Shown in pieces: positions 1-8,238 of a DNA stretch of 35,615 nt (the stretch's first letter is position 1; every line of letters starts with the position of its first letter). Source of the stretch: Candidatus Phocaeicola excrementigallinarum (GTDB lineage Bacteria; Bacteroidota; Bacteroidia; Bacteroidales; Bacteroidaceae); assembly GCA_019120125.1 (NCBI GenBank), contig DWVR01000010.1, positions 1 to 35,615 on the forward strand, read 5' to 3'. The notes under the pieces were generated by a model that saw nothing but the letters and a program-made list of their open reading frames with translations, ran no database searches and was not told where the DNA came from. The position numbers and the translations under genes were made by a program.

Positions 1-669
1 GACCGCGGCCTGATTTATGACATTTATTGCACCGACGAGAAAGGCGGGGAGTTCATCGTGGAGATGCAGAACAAGGAGCATGTCAATTTCCGTGAGCGTA
101 CGCTCTATTACCTGTCGCAGGCCATCGCACGTCAGGGAGAGAGGGGAGCGGACTGGAAGTTCGGCCTGAAGGCAGTTTACGGGGTGTTCTTCCTCAACTT
201 CCGCCTTACGGACCTGCCGAGCAAACTCCGCACGGACATCGTGCTGGCGGACAGGGACACCCACGAGCTGTTCACGGACAAGATGCGCTATATCTTTCTG
301 GAACTTCCCTCGTTCGGGAAGGAGGAAAGTGAGTGCGAGACAAATTTTGAACGTTGGATTTATGTGCTGAAAAATATGGAGACATTACAGAGGCTGCCTT
401 TCAAGGCAAGAAATGCCGTATTCAAGAAGCTTGAGGAGATAGTGGACATCGCTTCCATGAGCAAGGAGGAGCGCATGAGGTATGACGAAAGCATAAAGGT
501 ATATCGTGATCAGCTTGCCGTTATGGAATTTGAGAGGAACAAAGGCTTGGCTGAAGGAAGGGCTGAAGAAAAAGAAAATGTGGCCCGTAATCTTAAACGG
601 ATGGGAATGGATGTAGAGACCATTGCCAAGGCTACAGGGCTTGATCCTGATGTCATTGAAAGTTTATGA
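1..669 (+). CDS. Rpn-family PD-(D/E)XK nuclease / putative transposase, 5' truncated
   Basis: The reading frame is open from the first base of the window, so the N-terminus is missing; the internal ATG at 58 is not the true start. The visible 222 residues look like the Rpn (recombination-promoting nuclease, PDDEXK_2) family. A D followed by a beta-strand ending in E-M-Q (window residues 7 and 21-23) fits the family's D...ExQ active site. It is followed by the typical NKEH-FRERxLYYLSQ helix and the segment with the YxIxFLNF-like strand (GVFFLNF). The C-terminus ends with the small helical unit NLKRMGM...IAKATGLDPDVIESL that is common to these proteins. Family members cut DNA and promote RecA-independent recombination; many copies occur per Bacteroides genome and they are not active transposases in the strict sense. 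The family call is solid; any specific role here is not known. Confidence 0.85.
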   Translation, partial: DRGLIYDIYCTDEKGGEFIVEMQNKEHVNFRERTLYYLSQAIARQGERGADWKFGLKAVYGVFFLNFRLTDLPSKLRTDIVLADRDTHELFTDKMRYIFLELPSFGKEESECETNFERWIYVLKNMETLQRLPFKARNAVFKKLEEIVDIASMSKEERMRYDESIKVYRDQLAVMEFERNKGLAEGRAEEKENVARNLKRMGMDVETIAKATGLDPDVIESL

Positions 670-724
670 TTTCTAGGGATATTTTCAGAAGGGACTGATG
701 GATGGGTAGTTCTGGATTTCTTTT

Positions 725-868
725 ATGTTTAAGATAATCATTGTCGCGGTTCTGCTGATAGTCCTTGTTTTCGTCGTTCTTCTTATTTGTCTGGTCAGGC
801 TGGACATGAAGGATAGGGCGGACGACCTCAGACGGATGGACGAGACGGACAAGCGGGCGAAGCGTTAG
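725..868 (+). CDS. small single-span membrane protein (47 aa), hypothetical
   Basis: An ATG at 725 opens a 47-codon frame ending with TAG at 866-868. Residues 2-25 are almost entirely I, V, L, F and A, giving one clear transmembrane helix. The rest is short and highly charged (RLDMKDRADDLRRMDETDKR), so an N-terminal anchor with a basic/acidic cytoplasmic tail is likely. It lies 55 bp after the nuclease gene and before groES on the same strand. No family is recognised. The membrane-helix-plus-charged-tail composition argues for a real gene, but the length alone does not prove it. Confidence 0.5.
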   Translation: MFKIIIVAVLLIVLVFVVLLICLVRLDMKDRADDLRRMDETDKRAKR

Positions 869-887
869 GTATGTTTGCCCGGAAAGC

Positions 888-913
888 TGACAACTTCTCT
901 GTGGAAGGTGTCA
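888..913. repeat. 10-bp imperfect inverted repeat upstream of groES
   Basis: TGACAACTTC (888-897) and GAAGGTGTCA (904-913) pair with one mismatch around a 6-nt loop. No T-run follows, so it is a weak terminator candidate. It lies upstream of the groES promoter region and could be an operator. It is not the classical CIRCE sequence (TTAGCACTC-N9-GAGTGCTAA). Confidence 0.45.
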
Positions 914-921
914 GTGTGATG

Positions 922-973
922 TGTCATTCTGTCAGGTTCATGGTTGTGGCACGCTTTTGGCTATGTAGCTTGC
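922..973 (+). promoter_or_regulatory. putative groES promoter region with TGTCA repeats
   Basis: TTG at 944-946 is followed after 19 nt by TAGCTTGC (966-973), a near match to the Bacteroides -7 box TAnnTTTG. Just upstream lies TGTCATTCTGTCA (922-934), with a further TGTCA at 909-913. The start point would be near 980, leaving a leader of about 45 nt before groES. The spacing fits, but the -7 box is imperfect. Confidence 0.35.
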
Positions 974-1024
974 GTCCTTCGGGACGGGAAAATAAAAGAT
1001 ACAACAATTTAAAAGATAACAACT

Positions 1025-1297
1025 ATGAATATTAAACCATTAGCAGACAGAGTACTGATTCTTCCGGCACCGGCCGAAGAAAAGACAGTGGGCGGTATCA
1101 TTATTCCGGATACAGCAAAGGAAAAACCGTTGCAGGGTGAAGTGGTAGCGGTTGGTCACGGCACAAAAGACGAGGAAATGGTCTTGAAGGTAGGTGACAC
1201 AGTGTTGTACGGCAAATATTCAGGCACGGAGATTGAACACGACGGTGTGAAGTACCTGATGATGCGTCAGAGTGATGTTCTTGCAGTTTTAGGTTAA
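1025..1297 (+). CDS. groES: co-chaperonin GroES (Cpn10)
   Basis: A 90-residue Cpn10 protein, full length for the family. It starts with the usual [11 protein letters not shown] strand. It has the mobile loop (residues about 16-33, [18 protein letters not shown]) that contacts GroEL, and the [15 protein letters not shown] core. It forms the heptameric lid of the GroEL cage in the cytosol. groEL follows 30 bp downstream, the standard order, so the two are co-transcribed. The region upstream carries TGTCA repeats and a near-consensus promoter that may give stress control. Confidence 0.98.
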   Translation: MNIKPLADRVLILPAPAEEKTVGGIIIPDTAKEKPLQGEVVAVGHGTKDEEMVLKVGDTVLYGKYSGTEIEHDGVKYLMMRQSDVLAVLG

Positions 1298-1309
1298 TGA
1301 TAATTTTAA

Positions 1310-2959
<1,650 letters not shown>

Positions 2960-2987
2960 TAATCTTCTTTCCCCAATATATGAATGG

Positions 2988-3024
2988 AAATCCCGACTGG
3001 ATTTAGGTCCGGCCGGGATTTTTT
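2988..3024 (+). terminator. groESL terminator
   Basis: AAATCCCGACTGG (2988-3000) pairs with CCGGCCGGGATTT (3009-3021) with two mismatches, then a T-run follows. It sits 28 bp after the groEL stop. Confidence 0.85.
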
Positions 3025-3062
3025 CTTATCTTAGGGGGGTGAAATCCTTAAATCCTGTAGTT

Positions 3063-3530
3063 ATGACAAAAGAAGAACTGATGCGTAAAGCGATTGAGCT
3101 TTCGGTAAGGAATGTGTCCGAAGGAGGTGGTCCTTTCGGGGCGGTGATATCCCGTGATGGTGAGATTGTGGCGACAGGAACCAACCGTGTCACTCCCGAC
3201 CATGACCCGACCGCACATGCTGAGATCAGTGCGATCCGGGCGGCGGCAAAAAAGCTGGGCACCTTCGATTTGAGCGGGTGTGAGATATATACTTCGTGTG
3301 AGCCTTGTCCGATGTGTCTGGGGGCGATTTATTGGGCACACCTTGACCGTATGTATTACGGGAACAACAAGCATGATGCCGCTGCCATAGGTTTTGATGA
3401 CGCGTTCATTTATGAAGAGCTGGAGCTGAAGCCTGAATATCGTCGGTTGAAGTCGGAGGTCCTTTTGCCTGAGGAAGCGATAAAGGCATTCCGGAAGTGG
3501 GCGGACAAGACGGACAAGGTGGAGTATTAG
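3063..3530 (+). CDS. nucleoside/guanine deaminase (CDA fold)
   Basis: A 155-residue cytidine-deaminase-fold enzyme. The zinc ligands are visible as H52 with the proton-shuttle E54 (HAE) and C82/C85 (PCPMC). The sequence FGAVISRDGEIVATGTN and the single-domain size resemble bacterial guanine deaminases and tRNA-adenosine-deaminase-like proteins, with guanine to xanthine the likeliest reaction. I start it at the ATG at 3063, which gives the common MTKEELMRKAIELS N-terminus. An upstream in-frame ATG at 3039 would add eight residues immediately after the groEL terminator. It converges with the NUDIX gene, with one base between the two stop codons. Substrate is inferred from family resemblance. 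Confidence 0.88.
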   Translation: MTKEELMRKAIELSVRNVSEGGGPFGAVISRDGEIVATGTNRVTPDHDPTAHAEISAIRAAAKKLGTFDLSGCEIYTSCEPCPMCLGAIYWAHLDRMYYGNNKHDAAAIGFDDAFIYEELELKPEYRRLKSEVLLPEEAIKAFRKWADKTDKVEY

Positions 3531-3531
3531 T

Positions 3532-4059
3532 CTATTGCCGTGTGCGTTGCCGCGGTTTCTCTGAATCCAACACCTGTCGGAACTCGCGCTCGAAGTTGGG
3601 TGTGAACACACCTTTTCCTATGGATTCTCTTATTTCGTCCATTCTCCAGAATCGGCCTCCGTCCAATTCCTTACTGGGAACAAGGAGGCCGTCGTAAACG
3701 GTTTTGTGTGAGAACACAAGTTCTTTCTCCCTGTCCGATTCAAACACATACTGTCCCAGTAATTGTGGAGTGAAGTCCTCAATGCCTAGTTCCTCACGCG
3801 CCTCACGCCTCAAAGCCGTCTCTACATTTTCTCCCAGGTCAATGTGTCCGCCCACCGATGTGTCCCATTTTCCGGGCTGGATATCTTTCCATTCCGGGCG
3901 TTTCTGCAGATACAGTTCGCCTTTGCTGTTGAATACATGCAGATGGACCACCGGATGCAGCAGTTTGCTTCCGTTGTGGCATTCGCCGCGTGTGGCGGCC
4001 CCTGTGATGTTTCCGTCCTCATCAACTATAGGAAACATTTCTTTATTATTGTCTTTCAT
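3532..4059 (-). CDS. NUDIX hydrolase
   Basis: A 175-residue NUDIX protein. The Nudix box GX5EX7REUXEEXGU is complete at residues 71-93 (GHIDLGENVE...REAREELGI), so the metal-binding glutamates are present. The N-terminal layout (FPIVDEDGN, RGECHNGSKLLHPVVHLHVF) matches the Idi/YfcD-like group that includes isopentenyl-diphosphate isomerase relatives. The substrate cannot be told from sequence. It lies 30 bp downstream of the BASS transporter on the same strand and is probably its operon partner. It converges with the deaminase, stop to stop with one base between. Confidence 0.9.
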   Translation of the reverse strand: MKDNNKEMFPIVDEDGNITGAATRGECHNGSKLLHPVVHLHVFNSKGELYLQKRPEWKDIQPGKWDTSVGGHIDLGENVETALRREAREELGIEDFTPQLLGQYVFESDREKELVFSHKTVYDGLLVPSKELDGGRFWRMDEIRESIGKGVFTPNFEREFRQVLDSEKPRQRTRQ

Positions 4060-4089
4060 ACGATTGTGTTTTTTGGGTTTTTGTTCTTT

Positions 4090-5046
4090 TTACCATTTCA
4101 GTTTTCCGTATTTTTCTTTGCACCATAATTGCCAGGAATTTACGCTGTTCTGCCAGATTACGTATGCGCAAGGGGCGATGGCGGCTGTCGGGTTGAGGTA
4201 GGTGATGGTGAGCCATATCCCGACGATGGTATTTTTCTGTCCCAATGCCTGGCCGCCGCTGACGCTGTCGTCGTAACGTTTTCCTACGGCTTTGCCTATG
4301 CCGAACAGGATAAAGGTGACGGCAAGCGGGAGCAGAAGAAGCAGGGCCATCGTCATGCCATCCAATCTGGCGGTAAGTATGTTGTGCATGGTCAGTCCCA
4401 TGACGATGGACAGATTGAATCCCCACATGTAGAATGCGAGGTTCTTTACCGATTTGATTTTTTCTGCTACCTTAGGCAACCATTTCCGTGTGGCCATGGC
4501 GCAGCAGAAAGGCAAGATCAGCACGGTGGCCACTTTCTCCAGAATGATCAGGAACGATGTGGCAAAAGTGATGTCCGCTTCTTTTTCCACCAGAGGGAAG
4601 AACAAGGGGATCAGTATGGCTGTCAGGCCGTTGTCTATCAATGTATAGACTGTCATGGACGCGATGCTTCCGCCCAATTTGTCCGTGATGACCGCTGCTG
4701 CGGCGGCAGTCGGGCACATGACGCATACGAACATTCCTTCCAGAATGAGCTTGGTGGCGCCACCGGTGTGTGTCATGGCCAGGATGAGCAGTCCTGCCAG
4801 CGCGACTCGGATTGCCTGAAGCCATCCGTGCCATGCGCTTAGCCGCAAGTCATGCAGTCTGATCTTGCAGAAAGTCACGTAGAGCATCGCGAAGATAAGG
4901 AACGGCATGATTTCAATGAAAAAAGGTCCTGCCGTGTCTCCGATGGGTATAAGAAAGTCCACCTTACTGAAAAGCAGGTATACGCACGCTCCGACAGCCA
5001 TTGAGCATGGCAGTGTCCATTTCTTGAAGAATCTGATGAGTCCCAT
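4090..5046 (-). CDS. bile acid:sodium symporter (BASS) family transporter
   Basis: A 318-residue polytopic inner-membrane protein with about nine to ten hydrophobic segments. The motif SGGQALGQKNTIVGIWLT around residues 255-275 and the segment MCPTAAAAAVITDKLGG near 115 are characteristic of the BASS (SBF) fold, in which such regions form the sodium-site crossover. Family members take up bile acids or organic acids with Na+; the substrate here is unknown. It is followed after 30 bp by the NUDIX gene and has its own candidate promoter upstream, so it is probably independent of hxlR. Confidence 0.85.
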   Translation of the reverse strand: MGLIRFFKKWTLPCSMAVGACVYLLFSKVDFLIPIGDTAGPFFIEIMPFLIFAMLYVTFCKIRLHDLRLSAWHGWLQAIRVALAGLLILAMTHTGGATKLILEGMFVCVMCPTAAAAAVITDKLGGSIASMTVYTLIDNGLTAILIPLFFPLVEKEADITFATSFLIILEKVATVLILPFCCAMATRKWLPKVAEKIKSVKNLAFYMWGFNLSIVMGLTMHNILTARLDGMTMALLLLLPLAVTFILFGIGKAVGKRYDDSVSGGQALGQKNTIVGIWLTITYLNPTAAIAPCAYVIWQNSVNSWQLWCKEKYGKLKW

Positions 5047-5066
5047 GACAAGATTTTTTAATGCCG

Positions 5067-5093
5067 CAAAAGTAACAATATTATTTGATTGTT
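5067..5093 (-). promoter_or_regulatory. candidate promoter of BASS-NUDIX operon with inverted repeat
   Basis: On the minus strand TACTTTTG (5074-5067) matches TAnnTTTG exactly, 20 bp before the ATG. No TTG lies at the usual distance. AACAAT (5074-5079) and ATTGTT (5088-5093) form a 6-bp inverted repeat next to the -7 box and could be an operator. Confidence 0.4.
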
Positions 5094-5135
5094 GTACGTT
5101 TATTTTTCACGACAAACGTGCGTACATAGAGGCGG

Positions 5136-5516
5136 TCATTCCTTTTGTGCTGTCCTTGTCCTGTCCTTGAGTATTGCTTCCATATTTTCCCGGGCCCATC
5201 CGATGAGGCCGTCTATGTGGGGCAGGAGTGACAAGGCTCTTGGAGTGAGGGAATATTCCACCTTTGGAGGAATTTCCGCATATACTTTCCGGATGATCAG
5301 GCCGTCCGTCTCCAGTGTGCGGAGCGTGTGGGTGAGCATTTTCTGGGAAACGTCGGGGATGGCCTGCCGCAGATTGCTGAACCGCAACGTGTTGTCCTTT
5401 AGGGTATAAAGCACCAGCAACGACCATTTGTCGCTGATTCGTGCCAATACGTTCCGTATCGGACAGTCAGGGAACAGGTGTCCGTATGGATGAGGGTCAG
5501 TCTCTTTCATCTTCAT
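5136..5516 (-). CDS. HxlR-family winged-helix transcriptional regulator
   Basis: A 126-residue regulator with the HxlR signature: CPIRNVLARISDKWSLLVLYTL, then LRFSNLRQAIPDVSQKMLTHTLRTLETDGLIIRKVY and the wing PPKVEYSLT. The cysteine at residue 18, just before the DNA-binding domain, is the position used for thiol or quinone sensing in YodB/QorR-type members, so redox control is possible. I start at the ATG at 5516. A longer frame exists, but a perfect promoter (5532-5562) lies within that extension, so the extra residues cannot be part of the transcript-encoded protein. It is divergent from the cupin gene, the classic position for the target of such a regulator. Confidence 0.9.
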   Translation of the reverse strand: MKMKETDPHPYGHLFPDCPIRNVLARISDKWSLLVLYTLKDNTLRFSNLRQAIPDVSQKMLTHTLRTLETDGLIIRKVYAEIPPKVEYSLTPRALSLLPHIDGLIGWARENMEAILKDRTRTAQKE

Positions 5517-5531
5517 TCTTTTGCCGTCATG

Positions 5532-5562
5532 CAAAAATAACAAAGATTCTCCAGATTTCCAA
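5532..5562 (-). promoter_or_regulatory. hxlR-type regulator promoter
   Basis: On the minus strand TTG (5562-5560), 20 nt, then TATTTTTG (5539-5532): a perfect Bacteroides -33/-7 promoter. It fixes the start of the regulator at the ATG at 5516, with a very short leader. Confidence 0.75.
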
Positions 5563-5622
5563 TGTATTGGCCGACGGATGTTAAAATGAATTAAAGTTGT
5601 GTGTGGTAAGTGGTTTGTACTC

Positions 5623-5637
5623 AATGATGGTATCATT
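5623..5637. promoter_or_regulatory. candidate operator between HxlR and cupin genes
   Basis: AATGAT-GGT-ATCATT is a perfect 6-bp inverted repeat lying between the two divergent promoters and 31 bp upstream of the cupin -33 element. Its position suggests a binding site for the HxlR protein; this is inference from location and symmetry. Confidence 0.4.
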
Positions 5638-5668
5638 CAGGTAACTTTGTATGGTCTGTGTCCCTATA

Positions 5669-5699
5669 TTGCGGATGAGGGAGGCATACCTTAATTTTG
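5669..5699 (+). promoter_or_regulatory. cupin gene promoter
   Basis: TTG (5669-5671), 20 nt, TAATTTTG (5692-5699): exact fit to the Bacteroides consensus, 28 bp before the ATG. Confidence 0.75.
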
Positions 5700-5727
5700 C
5701 ATTGTCAGAACTTTAAAGACAAACAGT

Positions 5728-6177
5728 ATGAAACAGATTGAGAAAGTGGCTGAGGCCAAAAATTTTGCGGTTGTGAATTTTGGTGAATTGAGTGGATTGG
5801 GGGAATACGAGCTTCGGCTCGGTCCGGAAGTGAAGATTCCCGGAAAAGTGTTCGGAGGTGCCGCCTTGCGGACTACAGGCGGTGATTTTTCTTTCCAGTT
5901 GTTCCAGCCTGGCACGGAGACCGGTTTCCTGCACACTCACAAGAATCATGAGGAGCTGTATTTCTTCCTGAGTGGAAAAGGTGAGTTTCAGGTGGACGGA
6001 CAGGTTTTTCCGGTAGGGGAGGGCAGTGTGGTGAGAGTGTCTCCCGAAGGCAAACGTTCTGTCCGTAATAATGGGACCGGACCTTTGGTGATGCTTTGTG
6101 TACAATATAAGGCCGGCACATTTACTCCGGAGGATGCGTCCGACGGGAATATCCTGAGCGGGCCCGTGGAATGGTGA
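5728..6177 (+). CDS. single-domain cupin protein
   Basis: A 149-residue protein with a single conserved beta-barrel cupin. Cupin motif 1 is visible as HTHKNHEELYFFLSGKGEF (about residues 70-88), giving the usual His/His/Glu metal ligands. Motif 2 follows around PVGEGSVVRVSPEGKRSVRN. Cupins of this size bind a metal and serve as small enzymes or sensors; the substrate is unknown. The gene is divergent from an HxlR regulator and has its own consensus promoter, so induction through that regulator is likely. A long hairpin follows it. Confidence 0.88.
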   Translation: MKQIEKVAEAKNFAVVNFGELSGLGEYELRLGPEVKIPGKVFGGAALRTTGGDFSFQLFQPGTETGFLHTHKNHEELYFFLSGKGEFQVDGQVFPVGEGSVVRVSPEGKRSVRNNGTGPLVMLCVQYKAGTFTPEDASDGNILSGPVEW

Positions 6178-6210
6178 TTCATATGCCTCCGGTCAGGGGT
6201 CTTTAAGGAT

Positions 6211-6265
6211 AGGAAAAGACGGTATACAAGTGGGTACCTCGCTTGTGCACCGTCTTTCCTGTTTT
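6211..6265 (+). terminator. long hairpin after cupin gene, probable terminator
   Basis: The arm at 6211-6230 (AGGAAAAGACGGTATACAAG) pairs with 6242-6260 with one bulge and two mismatches. A short T-run (GTTTTC) follows. Confidence 0.6.
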
Positions 6266-6309
6266 CATGTCCTGTAATTTTCATCGTGTGTAAATCAAAG
6301 GACTTATGC

Positions 6310-6338
6310 TTGTGTTTGGATAAAATCCATTATCTTTG
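6310..6338 (+). promoter_or_regulatory. promoter of the radical SAM maturase gene
   Basis: TATCTTTG (6331-6338) is an exact -7 box. TTG at 6310-6312 lies 18 nt upstream, slightly shorter than the usual 19-20. The leader to the ATG at 6384 is about 40 nt. Confidence 0.6.
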
Positions 6339-6383
6339 TCCGCTTGAAACCGATTTTCAGAACAATTAATCTTAAGACCGAAC

Positions 6384-7622
6384 ATGTCTACAATCTATGC
6401 TCCTTTCGCCCGTCCGCTTTATGTGATGCTGAAACCGGCCGGCGCGCTCTGCAATCTGGCTTGCGACTATTGCTATTATCTGGAAAAAAGCAAGCTCTAT
6501 CAGGATAATCCCAAACATGTGATGAGTGACGAGTTGCTCGAAAAATTCATACAGGAATATATCGGCGCGCAGACAATGCCGCAGGTGCTTTTCACCTGGC
6601 ATGGGGGAGAGACGCTGATGCGTCCGTTGGCTTTCTATAAGAGGGCGATGGAGCTGCAACGGAAATATGCCGGCGGCCGTATCATTGACAACTGCATACA
6701 GACCAACGGAACGATGCTGACTGACGAGTGGTGCCGCTTTTTCAAGGAGAACAACTGGCTGGTGGGCGTTTCCATCGACGGGCCGCAGGAGTTTCATGAC
6801 GAATACCGCAGGAACAGACAGGGACGTCCTTCGTTTGTCAAGGTCATGCACGGCATTGAGTTGCTGAACAAGCATGGTGTGGAGTGGAACGCCATGGCGG
6901 TGGTAAACGATTTCAATGCTGACTATCCGCTGGACTTCTATCGTTTTTTCAAGAGCATCGGGTGCCGCTATATTCAGTTCGCTCCTATTGTGGAGCGTAT
7001 TCTTCCGCATTCGGACGGACGGCATCTGGCCTCGGTGGACGAGGACAATGGCATGAGGCTGGCTGATTTCTCCGTGACTCCGGAGCAGTGGGGGAGCTTC
7101 CTGTGCGCATTGTTCGACGAATGGGTCAGACAAGATGTGGGACAGGTGTTCATCCAGTTGTTCGATTCTACCCTGGCCAATTGGGTGGGCGGGCAGCCTG
7201 GAGTCTGTATGCTGGCCGAGACTTGTGGACATGCCGGGGTGATGGAGTTCAACGGCGATGTGTATTCGTGCGACCATTTTGTCTTTCCGCAATATAAATT
7301 AGGCAACATCTATTCGCAAACATTGGTAGAGATGATGTATGGCGAACGTCAGCGGCAGTTCGGGCAGGCCAAGCAGAGCACCTTGCCCCGTCAATGCCGT
7401 GAATGTCCTTATCTCTTTGCCTGCAATGGGGAGTGCCCCAAAAACCGCTTTGTCCGTACGGCGGACGGTGAGTCTGGTCTGAATTATCTGTGTGCCGGGT
7501 ACCGCCGCTTTTTCTCTCATGTGGCTCCTTATATGGATTACATGAAACGGGAACTGTTGGCCGAACGTGCGCCTGCCAATGTGATGGAGGCCATTCGGCG
7601 AGGGGAGATTGTCAGTGAATGA
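6384..7622 (+). CDS. anaerobic sulfatase-maturating radical SAM enzyme (anSME)
   Basis: A 412-residue radical SAM/SPASM protein. The SAM-cluster motif CX3CX2C is at C23, C27 and C30 (CNLACDYCYY). HGGET and SIDGP, typical of the anSME core, follow. The C-terminal SPASM cysteines appear around residues 270-360 (CMLAETCGHAG, YSCDHFVFPQYKLGNI, CRECPYLFACNGECPKNR). The enzyme oxidises an active-site Cys or Ser of sulfatases to formylglycine in the cytoplasm before export. In gut Bacteroides this activity is needed to use sulfated glycans such as host mucin. No sulfatase gene is in this window, so it probably serves sulfatases elsewhere. It has its own promoter and stands alone. Confidence 0.93.
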   Translation: MSTIYAPFARPLYVMLKPAGALCNLACDYCYYLEKSKLYQDNPKHVMSDELLEKFIQEYIGAQTMPQVLFTWHGGETLMRPLAFYKRAMELQRKYAGGRIIDNCIQTNGTMLTDEWCRFFKENNWLVGVSIDGPQEFHDEYRRNRQGRPSFVKVMHGIELLNKHGVEWNAMAVVNDFNADYPLDFYRFFKSIGCRYIQFAPIVERILPHSDGRHLASVDEDNGMRLADFSVTPEQWGSFLCALFDEWVRQDVGQVFIQLFDSTLANWVGGQPGVCMLAETCGHAGVMEFNGDVYSCDHFVFPQYKLGNIYSQTLVEMMYGERQRQFGQAKQSTLPRQCRECPYLFACNGECPKNRFVRTADGESGLNYLCAGYRRFFSHVAPYMDYMKRELLAERAPANVMEAIRRGEIVSE

Positions 7623-7942
7623 CATGGTTTTCAATGAAAGCCGGTATGACAATAAGATAATTCCTAAAGACAATCTGTCATTCTGTCAAAATTAAGGGTG
7701 TGAGAATCGGATAATCAGGGAAAAAGGTGGACGGGCCTCGGAAAAACGCAGGGAAAATCATTCTGGGAAATATGGAATGACAGGATAAAGGGTGTTGTGC
7801 TTTTTGAAATGTAAGTAAAATCTCCTGATCTGGGTCTTTGTGATGGAAATATGGCGGAAGGCAGTGTGATGTGACAGTGGAAATATTTCCGGAAACGGAA
7901 GGGTTCCAGAAGAAAAACGGGGCGTTTTCACCCTGAAAAAAG

Positions 7943-8030
7943 ATGCCCAGGTGTTTCAAGATGAACGCCGAAACGTTTTCAGGCAAATGTCTTGACGTTT
8001 TACCTGAAATGTTTCGGCGTTTTTGGGCAT
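7943..8030. repeat. large two-part inverted repeat with T-run (hairpin element / terminator)
   Basis: The inner arms are 7964-7983 (AACGCCGAAACGTTTTCAGG) and 8003-8022 (CCTGAAATGTTTCGGCGTTT), pairing over about 20 bp with few mismatches. An outer 7-bp pair, ATGCCCA (7943-7949) with TGGGCAT (8024-8030), closes around them, with a bulge on the left side. A T-run (8019-8024) follows the inner stem on the plus strand. It can act as a rho-independent terminator but is longer than usual. Confidence 0.7.
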
Positions 8031-8164
8031 AAAGTAAAGTGTTTTCCGGCATGGGTCTTTTCTCCTTACCCCCTCTACAGGGTGTTCTGGACAGGATTTG
8101 TTTTTGCATTCATTAACAAACTACTTCCAGATTGGGTGGAAAACGGGATTTGCCTGTCAGCTGT

Positions 8165-8183
8165 CTGTCCGTATTCCGGACAG
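8165..8183. repeat. 7-bp perfect stem-loop downstream of GH36
   Basis: CTGTCCG-TATTC-CGGACAG. It lies about 55 bp beyond the GH36 stop and may mark the 3' end of that transcript, but no T-run follows on the minus strand. Confidence 0.35.
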
Positions 8184-8238
8184 GGTGAAAGGGAATCATG
8201 CCGTATGCTTGCAATTTGTAAACAAGGGGGTTCCTGGT

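Larger units (their letters stand above)
7623..8238. other. 616-bp intergenic region with no convincing gene
   Basis: The only sizeable frame is on the minus strand over 7678-8109. It is low-complexity, rich in H/F/P and runs through the hairpin at 7943-8030, so I do not call it. The stretch holds TGTCATTCTGTCA (7676-7688, identical to the word at 922-934), an inverted GAATGACAG (7775-7783), the large hairpin, and a small stem at 8165-8183. A non-coding transcript ending at the hairpin is possible but unproven. Confidence 0.5.

Noticed and set aside
7678..8109. 143-aa minus-strand frame in the 7.6-8.2 kb gap
   Set aside because: Runs through the large hairpin, has no recognisable domain and biased composition; more likely non-coding.
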